The notes: a model not told the origin generated them from the sequence alone. DNA of 39,046 bases from CAVAWX01 sp963614215 (GCA_963614215.1 CAVECB010000016.1:1-39046); one strand, 5' to 3'; positions 29,618-37,892 are shown, counted from the stretch's first letter. Made by a program: numbers and translations.

Positions 29618-30289
29618 ATGAACATTTTGCTGGCAGAAGACGAGCAGCGACTCGCAAACGCCGTGGGGCAGATATTCAAGGAGCACAAATACCAGGTCGA
29701 CATTGTCTACGACGGCCGCAGCGCGCTCGACTACATCACAGCCGGCGACTACGACGTGTTCGTGTGTGACGTCATGCTGCCCGGCATGGACGGCTACTCC
29801 ATCGTGCGCGAGGCCCGCCACGCCGGGGTGAACACCCCCACCATCATGCTCACCGCGCGCACTTCGCTGGCCGACAAGGTCACCGGCCTAGATGCCGGCG
29901 CCGACGATTATCTGACCAAACCCTTCCAGCCGGCCGAACTGCTCGCCCGCATCCGCGCCCTCACCCGCCGCGTGGGCGAGGTCGTGGTCGACGAGCAGAA
30001 GAAGGGCGACCTAGAGCTGGACCTGTCAACCTACGATTTGTCTTGCGGCGACAAGACGGTGCGCCTGTCCTACAAGGAGTTCGAGGTCTTGGAGCTGCTG
30101 ATGGAAAACTTCGGCCGCACCGTCTCCAAAGACACGCTCATCAGCCGCATCTGGGGTGTCGAGTCCGACGCCGGCGACAACAACGTCGAGGCCTATATAT
30201 CTTTCCTGCGCAAAAAGCTCGACTTCCTCTGCTCCACGACCAAGATAGTCACCCAGCGCAAGGTGGGCTATCGTCTGGAGGGCGAGTAA
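29618..30289 (+). CDS. OmpR/PhoB-family response regulator
   Basis: A 223-residue DNA-binding regulator. The receiver domain (1-118) has the acidic pair E7/D8, phosphoacceptor D51 in FVCDVMLPG, T79 and K101 in LTKPF. The winged-helix effector domain (about 128-222) includes LSYKEFEVLELLMENFGRTV, ISRIWG and DNNVEAYISFLRKKL ending RKVGYRLEGE. Its partner histidine kinase begins two bases after the stop. The ATG at 29618 has GAGGA at six bases and starts the canonical MNILLAEDE. The TTTCAG repeats upstream suggest autoregulation. The stimulus is unknown; the divergent adhesin is a possible target. Confidence 0.94.
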   Translation: MNILLAEDEQRLANAVGQIFKEHKYQVDIVYDGRSALDYITAGDYDVFVCDVMLPGMDGYSIVREARHAGVNTPTIMLTARTSLADKVTGLDAGADDYLTKPFQPAELLARIRALTRRVGEVVVDEQKKGDLELDLSTYDLSCGDKTVRLSYKEFEVLELLMENFGRTVSKDTLISRIWGVESDAGDNNVEAYISFLRKKLDFLCSTTKIVTQRKVGYRLEGE

Positions 30290-30290
30290 G

Positions 30291-31736
30291 ATTCTCAAGC
30301 ACTTCCGCAGACGCTTTATCCTCATCACCGTCGCGCTCGTGGGCGTCATTTCGCTCGTGGGCTTCATCGTGGCGGGCGCGGCCCTGTGGCAGGAGCTGCG
30401 CTCGGAGGTGGACGTGGCCTTGGAGCGCGCGGTTTCGGCCGGCGTCGACGACGTGAGTTTTCCCCATCTGGGCTTCGGTTTCTTCAGCTCGGCCGGCTCG
30501 ACATCCGGCTCAACATCGGGCTCCACCTCGGGCGCATCCGGCTCCGCGACCGGCTCCACGTCCTCTTCGGGCACGGGCGCGGGCGGCACCGACGCGCTCG
30601 ACGCCCAAGGCACCCTGGAAAACAAAGGCTCCAAAGACGACAAGGAAGGCGAAGGGGAACACGCATTCACGAGTGTGCCCGTCTGCGTGATCTCCATCGC
30701 CACAGACGGCACCTTGTCCGTGGCGAAGAACAGCACCGCCTCCATCTATGCGGACGTGCGCGACGCGGTGGTCGCCGAGGCGCTGGCCTGCGGGACGCAA
30801 GGCGGCGAGCTGCGCGACTACGGCCTGTACTACCGCATCGGCGAGACGGGCATCGACGGCACGAAGCGCATCGCGTTTGCCGACATGTCCGAGCTGCGCG
30901 ACGACGCGGCGGGAAAGGTCGCCGCCCTGTTCGTTGGGTGGCTCGCGCTCATGGTGGCCATATGCATCATCAGCTTCTTTTTGTCGCGCTACGTCTCGCG
31001 CCCCGTCGTGCGCGCCTGGGAAGACCAGCAGCGCTTCATCGCCGACGCGAGCCACGAGCTGAAAACGCCGCTCACCGTCATGCTGGCCGACACGTCTATC
31101 TTGCAGGCCAATCCCGACAAGACGGTGGGCGAGCAGCGCGCGTGGGTCGAGAGCATCTCGGTCGAGGCGCAGCGCATGCAGCAGCTGACCGAGGACATGC
31201 TCACCTTGGCGCAGGCAGACGCCGGGGTCGACACGCGGCAGATTATGGGCGATGTTGATTTCAGCCGTGCCGCCCAGGGCGTGGGCCTGCAGTTCGAGGC
31301 GGTCGCGTTCGAGCGCGGGCTGCAGCTGGCCTGCGAGGTCGAAGACGGCCTGCACGTCGTGGGCGACGAGCGCCGGCTCGAGAGCTTGGTGAAGACGCTG
31401 CTGGAAAACGCCTGCAAGTACGCTTCGGAGCATGGGCACGTGGACCTGCGCCTTTCGCGGGTGAAAAACCACGCGGTCCTTTCCGTGCACAACGACGGCG
31501 ACCCCGTGCCGCCCGAGGACCTGCCGCACCTCTTCGATCGCTTCTACCGCTCGGACAAGGCGCGGGTGAGCGAGGGTGCGAGCGCGAGTTTTGGGCTGGG
31601 GCTGTCCATCGCGAAGGCGACGGTGCAGGCGCATGGCGGCGACATCTCGGCGGCCTCCGGCGCATCCGGCACGACGTTTACGGTGAAGTTGCCGCTGGCA
31701 AAGGCCGCGCGCGCAAAGCAGTTGGTCGCGGGATAG
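30291..31736 (+). CDS. Sensor histidine kinase, apparently with an ATT start codon
   Basis: A 481-residue membrane kinase, partner of the preceding regulator. Membrane segment 1 is about 9-30, segment 2 about 210-232. H255 in DASHELKTPLTV is the phosphorylated His. The ATPase domain has the Asn box (LLENACKY, about 370), HNDGDPVPPEDLPHLFDRFY and GLGLSIAK. The sensor loop carries a Ser/Gly/Thr repeat (about 63-103) from tandem DNA repeats. No ATG, GTG or TTG exists in frame before the GTG at 30339, which lies inside membrane segment 1. ATT at 30291, ten bases after GGAGGG, gives the usual short basic start (LKHFRRRF), so I place the start there; GTG 30339 is the alternative. Confidence 0.85.
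   Translation: MLKHFRRRFILITVALVGVISLVGFIVAGAALWQELRSEVDVALERAVSAGVDDVSFPHLGFGFFSSAGSTSGSTSGSTSGASGSATGSTSSSGTGAGGTDALDAQGTLENKGSKDDKEGEGEHAFTSVPVCVISIATDGTLSVAKNSTASIYADVRDAVVAEALACGTQGGELRDYGLYYRIGETGIDGTKRIAFADMSELRDDAAGKVAALFVGWLALMVAICIISFFLSRYVSRPVVRAWEDQQRFIADASHELKTPLTVMLADTSILQANPDKTVGEQRAWVESISVEAQRMQQLTEDMLTLAQADAGVDTRQIMGDVDFSRAAQGVGLQFEAVAFERGLQLACEVEDGLHVVGDERRLESLVKTLLENACKYASEHGHVDLRLSRVKNHAVLSVHNDGDPVPPEDLPHLFDRFYRSDKARVSEGASASFGLGLSIAKATVQAHGGDISAASGASGTTFTVKLPLAKAARAKQLVAG
30494..30565 (+). repeat. Tandem repeat encoding Ser-Gly-Thr in the kinase sensor loop
   Basis: Imperfect 12-base units of the form GGCTCNACNTCN encode GSTS repeated, then GASGSATGSTS. Length changes by slippage would stay in frame when whole units are gained or lost. 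Confidence 0.7.
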
Positions 31737-31813
31737 GGTGAAGGGGGAGGCCGTGCCTTTTCCGCTCACCGCCCGATGGAAAATTGTAAAGGACGCGCCT
31801 GCCTGCGCACTCT

Positions 31814-31819
31814 TATAGT
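31814..31819 (+). promoter_or_regulatory. Candidate -10 box of the ferredoxin gene
   Basis: TATAGT about 98 bases before the ferredoxin start; the -35 region is not recognisable. Confidence 0.35.
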
Positions 31820-31916
31820 GTGGACGCGAAACGGACCTGAAGAGAGAGCGGGTCTGTGTGGAAACGAGCCGGGCTTGCGCACAGGCGCGGGCCTGCCTGA
31901 AGGAAGGGAGCCTGTT

Positions 31917-32084
31917 ATGGCCGTGAACATCAACACCGACGAGTGCATCGCCTGCGGCGCGTGCGCCGATGCCTGCCCGGTCGAGGCGCTGAGTGTCTCC
32001 GATGTGGCCGTGGTGGACGAGGACGCTTGCATCGACTGCGGCGCGTGCACCTCGACCTGCCCGGTCGACGCGCTGAGCCTGTAG
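31917..32084 (+). CDS. 2[4Fe-4S] ferredoxin, clostridial type
   Basis: A 55-residue electron carrier with two complete clusters, CIACGACADACP (about 10-21) and CIDCGACTSTCP (about 38-49), in the usual pseudo-twofold arrangement. It is a low-potential cytoplasmic electron carrier in anaerobes and could accept electrons from enzymes such as the IorAB encoded upstream, though no direct link is visible. Length is standard. The ATG has GAAGGGAG upstream. It stands alone after the two-component operon and before tRNA-Phe. Confidence 0.93.
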   Translation: MAVNINTDECIACGACADACPVEALSVSDVAVVDEDACIDCGACTSTCPVDALSL

Positions 32085-32095
32085 GCGGCTACGCC

Positions 32096-32126
32096 CGCCG
32101 CCACGAGTTTGCACTTCGGCGTTTTT
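32096..32126 (+). terminator. Possible terminator of the ferredoxin gene
   Basis: CGCCG (32096-32100) pairs with CGGCG (32117-32121) and is followed by TTTTT. The stem is short and the loop long (16 bases). Confidence 0.4.
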
Positions 32127-32132
32127 CGGTGC

Positions 32133-32160
32133 TTGACCGCGCGGCGGGTAATGGTACACT
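32133..32160 (+). promoter_or_regulatory. Promoter of tRNA-Phe
   Basis: TTGACC (32133-32138), a 16-base spacer and TACACT (32155-32160), ending 36 bases before the tRNA. This is the best housekeeping-type promoter in the window. Confidence 0.7.
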
Positions 32161-32196
32161 AGCGCACGCCGTTCACCCGCAACGGCGCATCAACGA

Positions 32197-32272
32197 GGCC
32201 AGATAGCTCAGTTGGTAGAGCAGGGGACTGAAAATCCCTGTGTCAGGGGTTCAAGTCCCTTTCTGGCCACCA
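32197..32272 (+). tRNA. tRNA-Phe (GAA anticodon), CCA encoded
   Basis: Acceptor GGCCAGA pairs with TCTGGCC, then A and an encoded CCA. The D arm is GCTCAGTTGGTAGAGC. The anticodon loop CTGAAAA gives GAA. The T loop is GGTTCAAGTCC. Length is 76 nt with CCA. Confidence 0.96.
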
Positions 32273-32280
32273 TACACACG

Positions 32281-32310
32281 ACAGGCTGGAGGATTTCTTC
32301 CAGCCTGTTT
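32281..32310 (+). terminator. Terminator of tRNA-Phe
   Basis: ACAGGCTGGA (32281-32290) pairs with TCCAGCCTGT (32299-32308) around an eight-base loop, followed by a short T-rich run. Starts eight bases after the tRNA. Confidence 0.8.
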
Positions 32311-32376
32311 GCTATTAGGGCGCGTGCCGCCTGGCCAAAGGCGCGGCGCGGCGGAGCTTGGAGTACGAAAAGGGAC

Positions 32377-33009
32377 ATGAGCGAGAACGGGAACTTGACG
32401 GTCGTCTTGCAGGCCGGAGGCGAGTCGCGGCGCATGGGGCGCTCGAAGGCGACGGTGCCCTTTTTGGGCGAGCCCCTCATCTGGCGCGGCATCCGGCGCC
32501 TCATGCCCTTGGCCGACGAGTTCATCGTCACGACCAACGAGCCCGAAAACCTCGGCTTTCTCGACGAGCTGGTGAAGGCCGGGAACCTGCGCCTCGAACG
32601 CGACGTCTACGACGAGCGCGGCGCCTTGCGCGGCGTGTGCACGGCTATGAAGGCTGCGACGAAAGACTACGTCGCCCTCGTCGCCTGCGACATGGTTTTT
32701 CCCTCGCCCGAGCTGCTCGCCGCCGAGCTGCTCGCGCTCGAAGAGGGCGGCGCGGACGCGGCCTTGCCCAAGACGCAGCTGGGATACGAGCCCTTTCACG
32801 GGGTCTATCGGCGCGCGACCTGCCTGCCCGTGGTCTGCGCGGCCGCCGAGGCCGGCGAGGCGCGCGCGACGGCGTTTCTCGACGAGGTGCAGACCTGCTG
32901 CTTCACCGAGGAGATGGTCGCGGCCATCGTGCCGGAAAAGAACTGCTTCGTGAACGTGAACACCCCCGACGAGCTGCACGAAGTTGAGCACATGCTCCTC
33001 GCTTCCTAG
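32377..33009 (+). CDS. mobA: Molybdenum cofactor guanylyltransferase
   Basis: A 210-residue nucleotidyltransferase that attaches GMP to molybdopterin to form the guanine dinucleotide cofactor used by DMSO-reductase-family enzymes. The GTP-binding loop is LQAGGESRRMGRSKATVPF near residues 11-29. The metal-binding VACDMVFPSPE is near 108-118, and FVNVNTPDEL near the C-terminus is typical. Length suits MobA. Coriobacteria are rich in molybdopterin oxidoreductases, which fits, although none lies in this window. The ATG is preceded by AAAAGGG at close spacing. It appears monocistronic. Confidence 0.85.
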   Translation: MSENGNLTVVLQAGGESRRMGRSKATVPFLGEPLIWRGIRRLMPLADEFIVTTNEPENLGFLDELVKAGNLRLERDVYDERGALRGVCTAMKAATKDYVALVACDMVFPSPELLAAELLALEEGGADAALPKTQLGYEPFHGVYRRATCLPVVCAAAEAGEARATAFLDEVQTCCFTEEMVAAIVPEKNCFVNVNTPDELHEVEHMLLAS

Positions 33010-33153
33010 ACCTCTCTTAACTTTTTCTGAAAAGAAACCTTCTTTTTCCTGAAAACGCATCGTTTAGCGTATGCTTTCACTTGGAAGCGACATGGACACA
33101 AGCGCCCGCCTTCGCATTTGGCCGACAGGCGGCACGCGAGAGGAAGATGCGTC

Positions 33154-35022
33154 ATGACTGATTCAGCAGGAAAACCCGTTCCGCCCACGGGGGCGTCGCC
33201 GTCTACGGCGGCAAACGCCTCCCAGCAACCCGCAGGCGCGCAACCTGCAGGCGCGACCCAGCAGGCAGGCAGCACAAGCGCCCAGGCCACGGCAAGCACC
33301 GCGAGCAATGCAAGCACCGCAAGCAGCGCGGCCGCGACGCCCGTGCAGCCGGCAGGCGCGACCCAGCCCGTGCAACCGAGCGGTGCGCAACCCGCAGGTC
33401 AGGCCGCAGGCCAGACCGCAGGTCAGGCCGCAGGCCAACCGGCCGGCACAACCCAACCCGCAGGCGCGGCGCAAGCGGCGGGCACCCAGCCCATGCCGGC
33501 GTACGCGGCCCAAAAACAGGCTCAGGCGCAGGCAAAGGCCGCCAAGGCTAAGGCGAAGGCCGACATGAAATCGGCGAAGGCCCAGGCCAAGCGCGCGAAG
33601 AAGGGCGGCGGCTTTTTCCGCGGTGTCTTTGGCGGCATCGTCGGCACAGTCGTCGTGCTCGCGGTGCTGGCTTGTCTGTGGACCTACACTCCGGTGCTGA
33701 ACTCGTTCAAATCCGGCTCGACCGGCACGAACGCCGGCGGCACCATCACCATCAACGGCTCGGACGAGGCCACAGTCGCCGAGGCCGTGGCCGCCAAGGA
33801 CCTGAGCAGCGTCGTCACCATCTACGTCTTCACCGACACGGGCTCGAGCTGGAGCCAGCTGTTCGGCAACTCCGGCAACTCCGGCAGTTCGTCGACGGCT
33901 AGCGCGCTCGGCTCCGGCGTCATCGTGAAGAAGGACAACACCTACAGCTACATCGTCACGAACTATCACGTGGTCGAAAACATCTCCCGCGCGGTGGTCA
34001 GCGTGGGCGGCGAGCAGGTCGAGGCCGAAAGCGTCGGCTACGACGAGAAAAGCGATCTGGCCGTCATCAAGATAAAGAAGACGGACACGACGGTGGCCGA
34101 GTGGGGCGATTCTTCCGATTTGGCGGTCGGGCAGTGGGTCGCGGCCATTGGCAGCCCCTACGGCTACGAGCAGACCCTCACCACCGGCATCGTCTCGGCG
34201 CTCTACCGCTCTGATGTGCTCTCCAGCAGCAGCAGCGGCCTGGGCGGCACGACGGTCTACACCGACATGATCCAAACCGACGCGGCCATCAACCCCGGCA
34301 ACTCGGGCGGCGGCCTGTTCGACGACGAGGGCAAGCTCATCGGCATCAACACCTATATCTCGTCTACGAGCGAGTCCTCGGCGGGCCTCGGTTTTGCCAT
34401 CCCGCAAAGCACCGCCCAGTCCGAGGTCGAGACCCTCATCTCCGGGCAAAGCGTCACCCACGCCTTCCTCGGCATACTCATGGGCAGCGACACCACGTCG
34501 GGCAGCTCCGGCATCACGGTCGAGGCCGTCTACAAGGACACGGCGGCGGCGCAGGCCGGTTTGAAGACCGGCGACGTCATCACAAAGATTGACGGCAACG
34601 CCATGTCGAGCGCCTCGGACGTGCGCAAGGCGGTCGCCGCGAAGAAGGTGGGCGACGAGATATCGATCACCTACACGCGCAACGGCCAGGAGGCCACGGG
34701 CACGGCCAAGCTCGGCGACGACAGCAGCTCGAAGAGCGAATATGCCGACGGCGGCTCGCCTGCCACCAACAACAGCTCGAATGGCAGCTCGGGCAACAGC
34801 GGCAATTCTGGCAACTCCGGCTCGAACGACTGGGGCTACAGCTGGGGCTACGGCAACAGCGGCAACTCGGGCAACTCTGGCTCGGGCAACCTCTTCGACT
34901 TCTTCAACAACTCGGGCAATTCGGGCAGCTCCGGCAACAGCGGCAACTCGAATTCCGGCAATTCGGGCAGCTCCAACTCGAACTCCGGCAGCTCGAACAG
35001 CTCCGGGAGCTTCTGGAAGTAG
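33154..35022 (+). CDS. HtrA/DegP-like membrane-anchored serine protease with PDZ domain
   Basis: A 622-residue S1C (trypsin-like) protease. The cytoplasmic N-terminus (1-150) is rich in Ala, Gln, Pro and Thr, with repeats such as GQAAGQ. One membrane segment lies at about 160-180, so the protease domain is outside. The catalytic triad is H272 (TNYHVVEN), D301 (KSDLAVIKI) and S384 (NPGNSGGGLF). A PDZ domain (about 440-530) has AFLGILMG and GLKTGDVITKIDG. The last 85 residues are Asn/Ser/Gly repeats broken by WGYSWGYG and LFDFF. Its usual role is envelope protein quality control. ATG 33154 has GAGAGGAAG upstream. A strong terminator follows. Confidence 0.9.
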   Translation: MTDSAGKPVPPTGASPSTAANASQQPAGAQPAGATQQAGSTSAQATASTASNASTASSAAATPVQPAGATQPVQPSGAQPAGQAAGQTAGQAAGQPAGTTQPAGAAQAAGTQPMPAYAAQKQAQAQAKAAKAKAKADMKSAKAQAKRAKKGGGFFRGVFGGIVGTVVVLAVLACLWTYTPVLNSFKSGSTGTNAGGTITINGSDEATVAEAVAAKDLSSVVTIYVFTDTGSSWSQLFGNSGNSGSSSTASALGSGVIVKKDNTYSYIVTNYHVVENISRAVVSVGGEQVEAESVGYDEKSDLAVIKIKKTDTTVAEWGDSSDLAVGQWVAAIGSPYGYEQTLTTGIVSALYRSDVLSSSSSGLGGTTVYTDMIQTDAAINPGNSGGGLFDDEGKLIGINTYISSTSESSAGLGFAIPQSTAQSEVETLISGQSVTHAFLGILMGSDTTSGSSGITVEAVYKDTAAAQAGLKTGDVITKIDGNAMSSASDVRKAVAAKKVGDEISITYTRNGQEATGTAKLGDDSSSKSEYADGGSPATNNSSNGSSGNSGNSGNSGSNDWGYSWGYGNSGNSGNSGSGNLFDFFNNSGNSGSSGNSGNSNSGNSGSSNSNSGSSNSSGSFWK

Positions 35023-35050
35023 CGGCGCGCACACAGCACGACACGACGGG

Positions 35051-35084
35051 AAGCCGGGTGAAATGCCCGGCTTTCGTCTTTTTT
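35051..35084 (+). terminator. Strong terminator after the HtrA-like gene
   Basis: AAGCCGGG (35051-35058) pairs with CCCGGCTT (35066-35073) around a seven-base loop, followed by TCGTCTTTTTT. Confidence 0.9.
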
Positions 35085-35119
35085 GGATGAAACGTGCCGC
35101 CCGCCCGCCTGCTTGGCCG

Positions 35120-35125
35120 TACAAT
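35120..35125 (+). promoter_or_regulatory. Candidate -10 box of pyrG
   Basis: TACAAT, 45 bases before the pyrG ATG. The start of transcription would fall near the C-run ACCCCCCAAGG. It lacks the GGGC start and attenuator of the Bacillus pyrG mechanism. Confidence 0.4.
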
Positions 35126-35170
35126 ACCCCCCAAGGTACAGGCGGCTTTTTGCAGGGAGCAGGTTCATTC

Positions 35171-36787
35171 ATGGCAAAACACATCTTCGTGACCGGCGGC
35201 GTCGTATCCTCGCTGGGCAAGGGCATCACGGCCTCCTCGCTGGGGCAGCTGCTGAAAAGCCGCGGCTACAAGGTCACGATGCAGAAGATGGACCCCTACC
35301 TCAACGTCGACCCGGGCACGATGAGCCCCTTCCAGCACGGCGAGGTCTTCGTCACCGACGACGGCCTTGAAAGTGACCTCGACCTCGGCCACTACGAGCG
35401 CTTCATCGACGAGAGCCTCACGCGCGAGAGCAACGTCACGCAGGGCTCCATCTACCAAAGCCTCATCGCCAAGGAGCGCCGCGGCGATTTCCTCGGCGGC
35501 ACCGTGCAGGTCATCCCGCACGTCACCAACGCCATCAAGGAGCGCATACGCCGCATCGCCGAGCAGACGGCGGCCGACATCGTCATCACCGAGATAGGCG
35601 GCACGGTGGGCGACATCGAGTCGCAGCCCTTCCTCGAGGCCGCGCGCCAGTTCCGCAAAGAGTGCGGCCCGCAAAACGTCGCCTTCATCCACTGCACCCT
35701 CGTCCCCTACATCGCGGCGGCTCACGAGCTGAAGACCAAGCCCACGCAGCACTCGGTGAAAGAGCTGCAGTCCATCGGCATCCAGCCGGATTTTCTTGTC
35801 TTGCGCTCCGACCACGAGATATCGGATGCCCTGCGCGACAAGATTGCGATGTTTTGCGACGTGGACACCGGCGGGGTCTTCGCCTGCGAGGACGCGCCCA
35901 GCATCTACGAGATCCCCCTGCGCCTGCACGGCCAGCACTTCGACGAGCTGGTCTTGCGCCGCTTGGGGCTTGATGCGCGCGACGCAGACCTCTCGGATTG
36001 GCAGGCCTACCTGGACGCGTCTGCTGCCTGCGACGGCGAGGTCGACATCGCCATCGTGGGCAAGTACGTGGGACTGCCCGACGCGTACCTCTCCGTGGTC
36101 GAGGCGCTGCGCCATGCCGGCGTGGCAAACGGGGTGAACGTGAACGTGCACTTGGTGGACGGCGAGGAAGTGGCCTCGTGCGACGCCGCGGCGACGGGCG
36201 AGGAGCTGGGGCGCTTCGACGGCATACTCGTGCCCGGCGGCTTTGGCGAGCGCGCCTTCGAGGGCAAGATAAATGCGGCACGCCACGCACGCGAGGGCAA
36301 GGTGCCCTTCCTCGGCATATGCCTGGGGCTGCAGGCGGCCGTGTGCGAGTTTGCCCGCGACGTGGCTGGGATGGCCGGCGCGTCGAGCGCGGAGTTTTCC
36401 GATGCGCTGGAGTTTCCCGTCATCGACCTCATGCCCGAGCAGGAGGACGTGGACGATAAAGGCGGCACGATGCGCCTCGGCGCCTATCCGTGCAAGGTCA
36501 TCGAGGGCACGTTGGCCGCGCAGGTCTACGGCGATTCCGTGGTCTACGAGCGCCACCGCCATCGCTACGAGGTGAACAACCAGTTCCGCCAGCAGCTCGT
36601 GGACGCAGGCCTTGTGGTTTCGGGCGTCTCGCCGGACAATCGCCTGGTCGAGATGGTCGAGGTGCCGGACCACCCCTACTTCATCGCCAGCCAGGCCCAC
36701 CCCGAGTTCAAGTCGCGTCCCACGCGCAGCCATCCGCTGTTTGATGGGTTGGTGCGCGCCGCCGTCGCCTATCGCGCTGCCCGCTAG
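35171..36787 (+). CDS. pyrG: CTP synthase
   Basis: A 538-residue enzyme that aminates UTP to CTP with ATP and glutamine. The N-terminal synthetase domain (1-265) starts with the signature HIFVTGGVVSSLGKGITASS. The C-terminal class I glutamine amidotransferase domain (about 290-530) has nucleophile C384 in GICLGLQ and the HPEF motif near 511. The length is standard. The ATG has AGGGAG upstream. It is bounded by a terminator upstream and followed 71 bases later by xerD, so it may be the first gene of a pyrG-xerD unit. Confidence 0.97.
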   Translation: MAKHIFVTGGVVSSLGKGITASSLGQLLKSRGYKVTMQKMDPYLNVDPGTMSPFQHGEVFVTDDGLESDLDLGHYERFIDESLTRESNVTQGSIYQSLIAKERRGDFLGGTVQVIPHVTNAIKERIRRIAEQTAADIVITEIGGTVGDIESQPFLEAARQFRKECGPQNVAFIHCTLVPYIAAAHELKTKPTQHSVKELQSIGIQPDFLVLRSDHEISDALRDKIAMFCDVDTGGVFACEDAPSIYEIPLRLHGQHFDELVLRRLGLDARDADLSDWQAYLDASAACDGEVDIAIVGKYVGLPDAYLSVVEALRHAGVANGVNVNVHLVDGEEVASCDAAATGEELGRFDGILVPGGFGERAFEGKINAARHAREGKVPFLGICLGLQAAVCEFARDVAGMAGASSAEFSDALEFPVIDLMPEQEDVDDKGGTMRLGAYPCKVIEGTLAAQVYGDSVVYERHRHRYEVNNQFRQQLVDAGLVVSGVSPDNRLVEMVEVPDHPYFIASQAHPEFKSRPTRSHPLFDGLVRAAVAYRAAR

Positions 36788-36825
36788 GGGCGCATGGGCG
36801 CAGGGGCGCATGGACGCATGGGCGG
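36787..36825. repeat. 16-bp tandem repeats on the pyrG stop codon
   Basis: GGGGCGCATGGGCGCA (36787-36802) and GGGGCGCATGGACGCA (36803-36818), then a partial third unit. The first unit begins on the last base of the pyrG TAG. Confidence 0.8.
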
Positions 36826-36858
36826 CTTGCGGGTGAAGGCGAAAACGGGCGGTTTCCC

Positions 36859-37809
36859 ATGCCGCGCGAGATAAAGCGCACGCTCGACGCCGACCCGGGC
36901 GCCTTTGCCGACGACCTCGACGAATACCTCGGATACCTGTCGGCCGAACGCGGCCTGTCGCGCGCGAGCGTCGATTCGTATGCGGCCGATTTGCGCGACT
37001 ACCTCGGTTTTCTCACGAAACGCGGCGTGCGCGCCTACGAGGACGTCACGCGCGATGCCATCGTCGACTACATCGCCGATCTGCGCGCGCGCGGCTATGC
37101 GCAAAAGAGCATGGAGCGCCATGTGGCCGCGCTGAAGGGCTTTCACCGCTTTGCCGTGGCCGAAGACCTCACGCGGGCAAACCCGGCTGCCTCGGTGCCC
37201 CTGCCCAAGGTGGACCGCACGCTGCCGCAGACGCTTTCCGTCGGGCAGGTGGGCGCCTTGCTCGACCAGGCCTTTCCCGAGACGCCCGCCGGCCTGCGCG
37301 ACAAGGCCGTGCTCGAGATGCTCTACGGCTGCGGTCTGCGCGTAAGCGAGCTGGTCGGCCTCGATTTCGCCTGTCTTTTGCGCGACAGCGAGCTGGTGCG
37401 CGTGCGCGGCAAGGGCGGCAAGGAGCGATTCGTACCCTTTTTGGGCTGCGCTGCCCGCTCGCTTGACGCCTATCTGGACGCAGGCCGCCCTCATCTTCAC
37501 CCGGAAGCGCGCCTGTCCCAAGACCCGGACGCGGTGTTTTTGAACACGCGCGGCGGGCGCATCAGCCGGCGTTCCGTTTTCACCATAGTCGAGAAATACG
37601 GGCGCAAGGTCGGTATCGAGGGGCTGCACCCGCACCTGCTGCGCCACAGCTTTGCCACGCACATGCTCGAAGGCGGCGCCGACCTGCGCTCGCTGCAGCA
37701 GATGCTCGGCCACAGCGACATATCGACGACGCAGGTCTACACGCACGTGGACCGCAGCCACATCCGCGAGGAGTACCTGAGCACGCATCCCCGCGCCCGC
37801 AAGCGCTGA
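36859..37809 (+). CDS. xerD: Tyrosine site-specific recombinase, XerD-type
   Basis: A 316-residue recombinase of the chromosome-dimer-resolution type. The N-terminal SAM-like DNA-binding domain (about 15-105) contains YLGYLSAERGLSRASVDSY. The catalytic domain has all residues expected: R161 (CGLRVSELV), K188 (GKGGKER), H259 and R262 (HLLRHSFATH), H285 (LGHSDI) and Y294 (TQVYTHV). It works with a partner (XerC) or alone at a dif site; no partner or obvious dif is in the window. It has none of the arm-binding domains of phage integrases, so I take it as housekeeping. The ATG lacks a clear ribosome-binding site. Start MPREIKRTL is the only reasonable one. Confidence 0.88.
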   Translation: MPREIKRTLDADPGAFADDLDEYLGYLSAERGLSRASVDSYAADLRDYLGFLTKRGVRAYEDVTRDAIVDYIADLRARGYAQKSMERHVAALKGFHRFAVAEDLTRANPAASVPLPKVDRTLPQTLSVGQVGALLDQAFPETPAGLRDKAVLEMLYGCGLRVSELVGLDFACLLRDSELVRVRGKGGKERFVPFLGCAARSLDAYLDAGRPHLHPEARLSQDPDAVFLNTRGGRISRRSVFTIVEKYGRKVGIEGLHPHLLRHSFATHMLEGGADLRSLQQMLGHSDISTTQVYTHVDRSHIREEYLSTHPRARKR

Positions 37810-37844
37810 GGCGGGCTGCACGAAGGCCACCCGCCCGTCGCTTT
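37810..37844 (+). terminator. Probable terminator of xerD
   Basis: GGCGGG (37810-37815) pairs with CCCGCC (37830-37835), followed after a few bases by TTTT. It starts right at the stop codon. Confidence 0.5.
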
Positions 37845-37892
37845 TCCGTTACTCGACAGTCTGGCAGCGCACACGGAAAAAGGGGCGTGTGC

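Noticed and set aside
36859..37809. Phage or island integrase
   Set aside because: Length, lack of an arm-binding domain and position after pyrG fit a housekeeping Xer recombinase.
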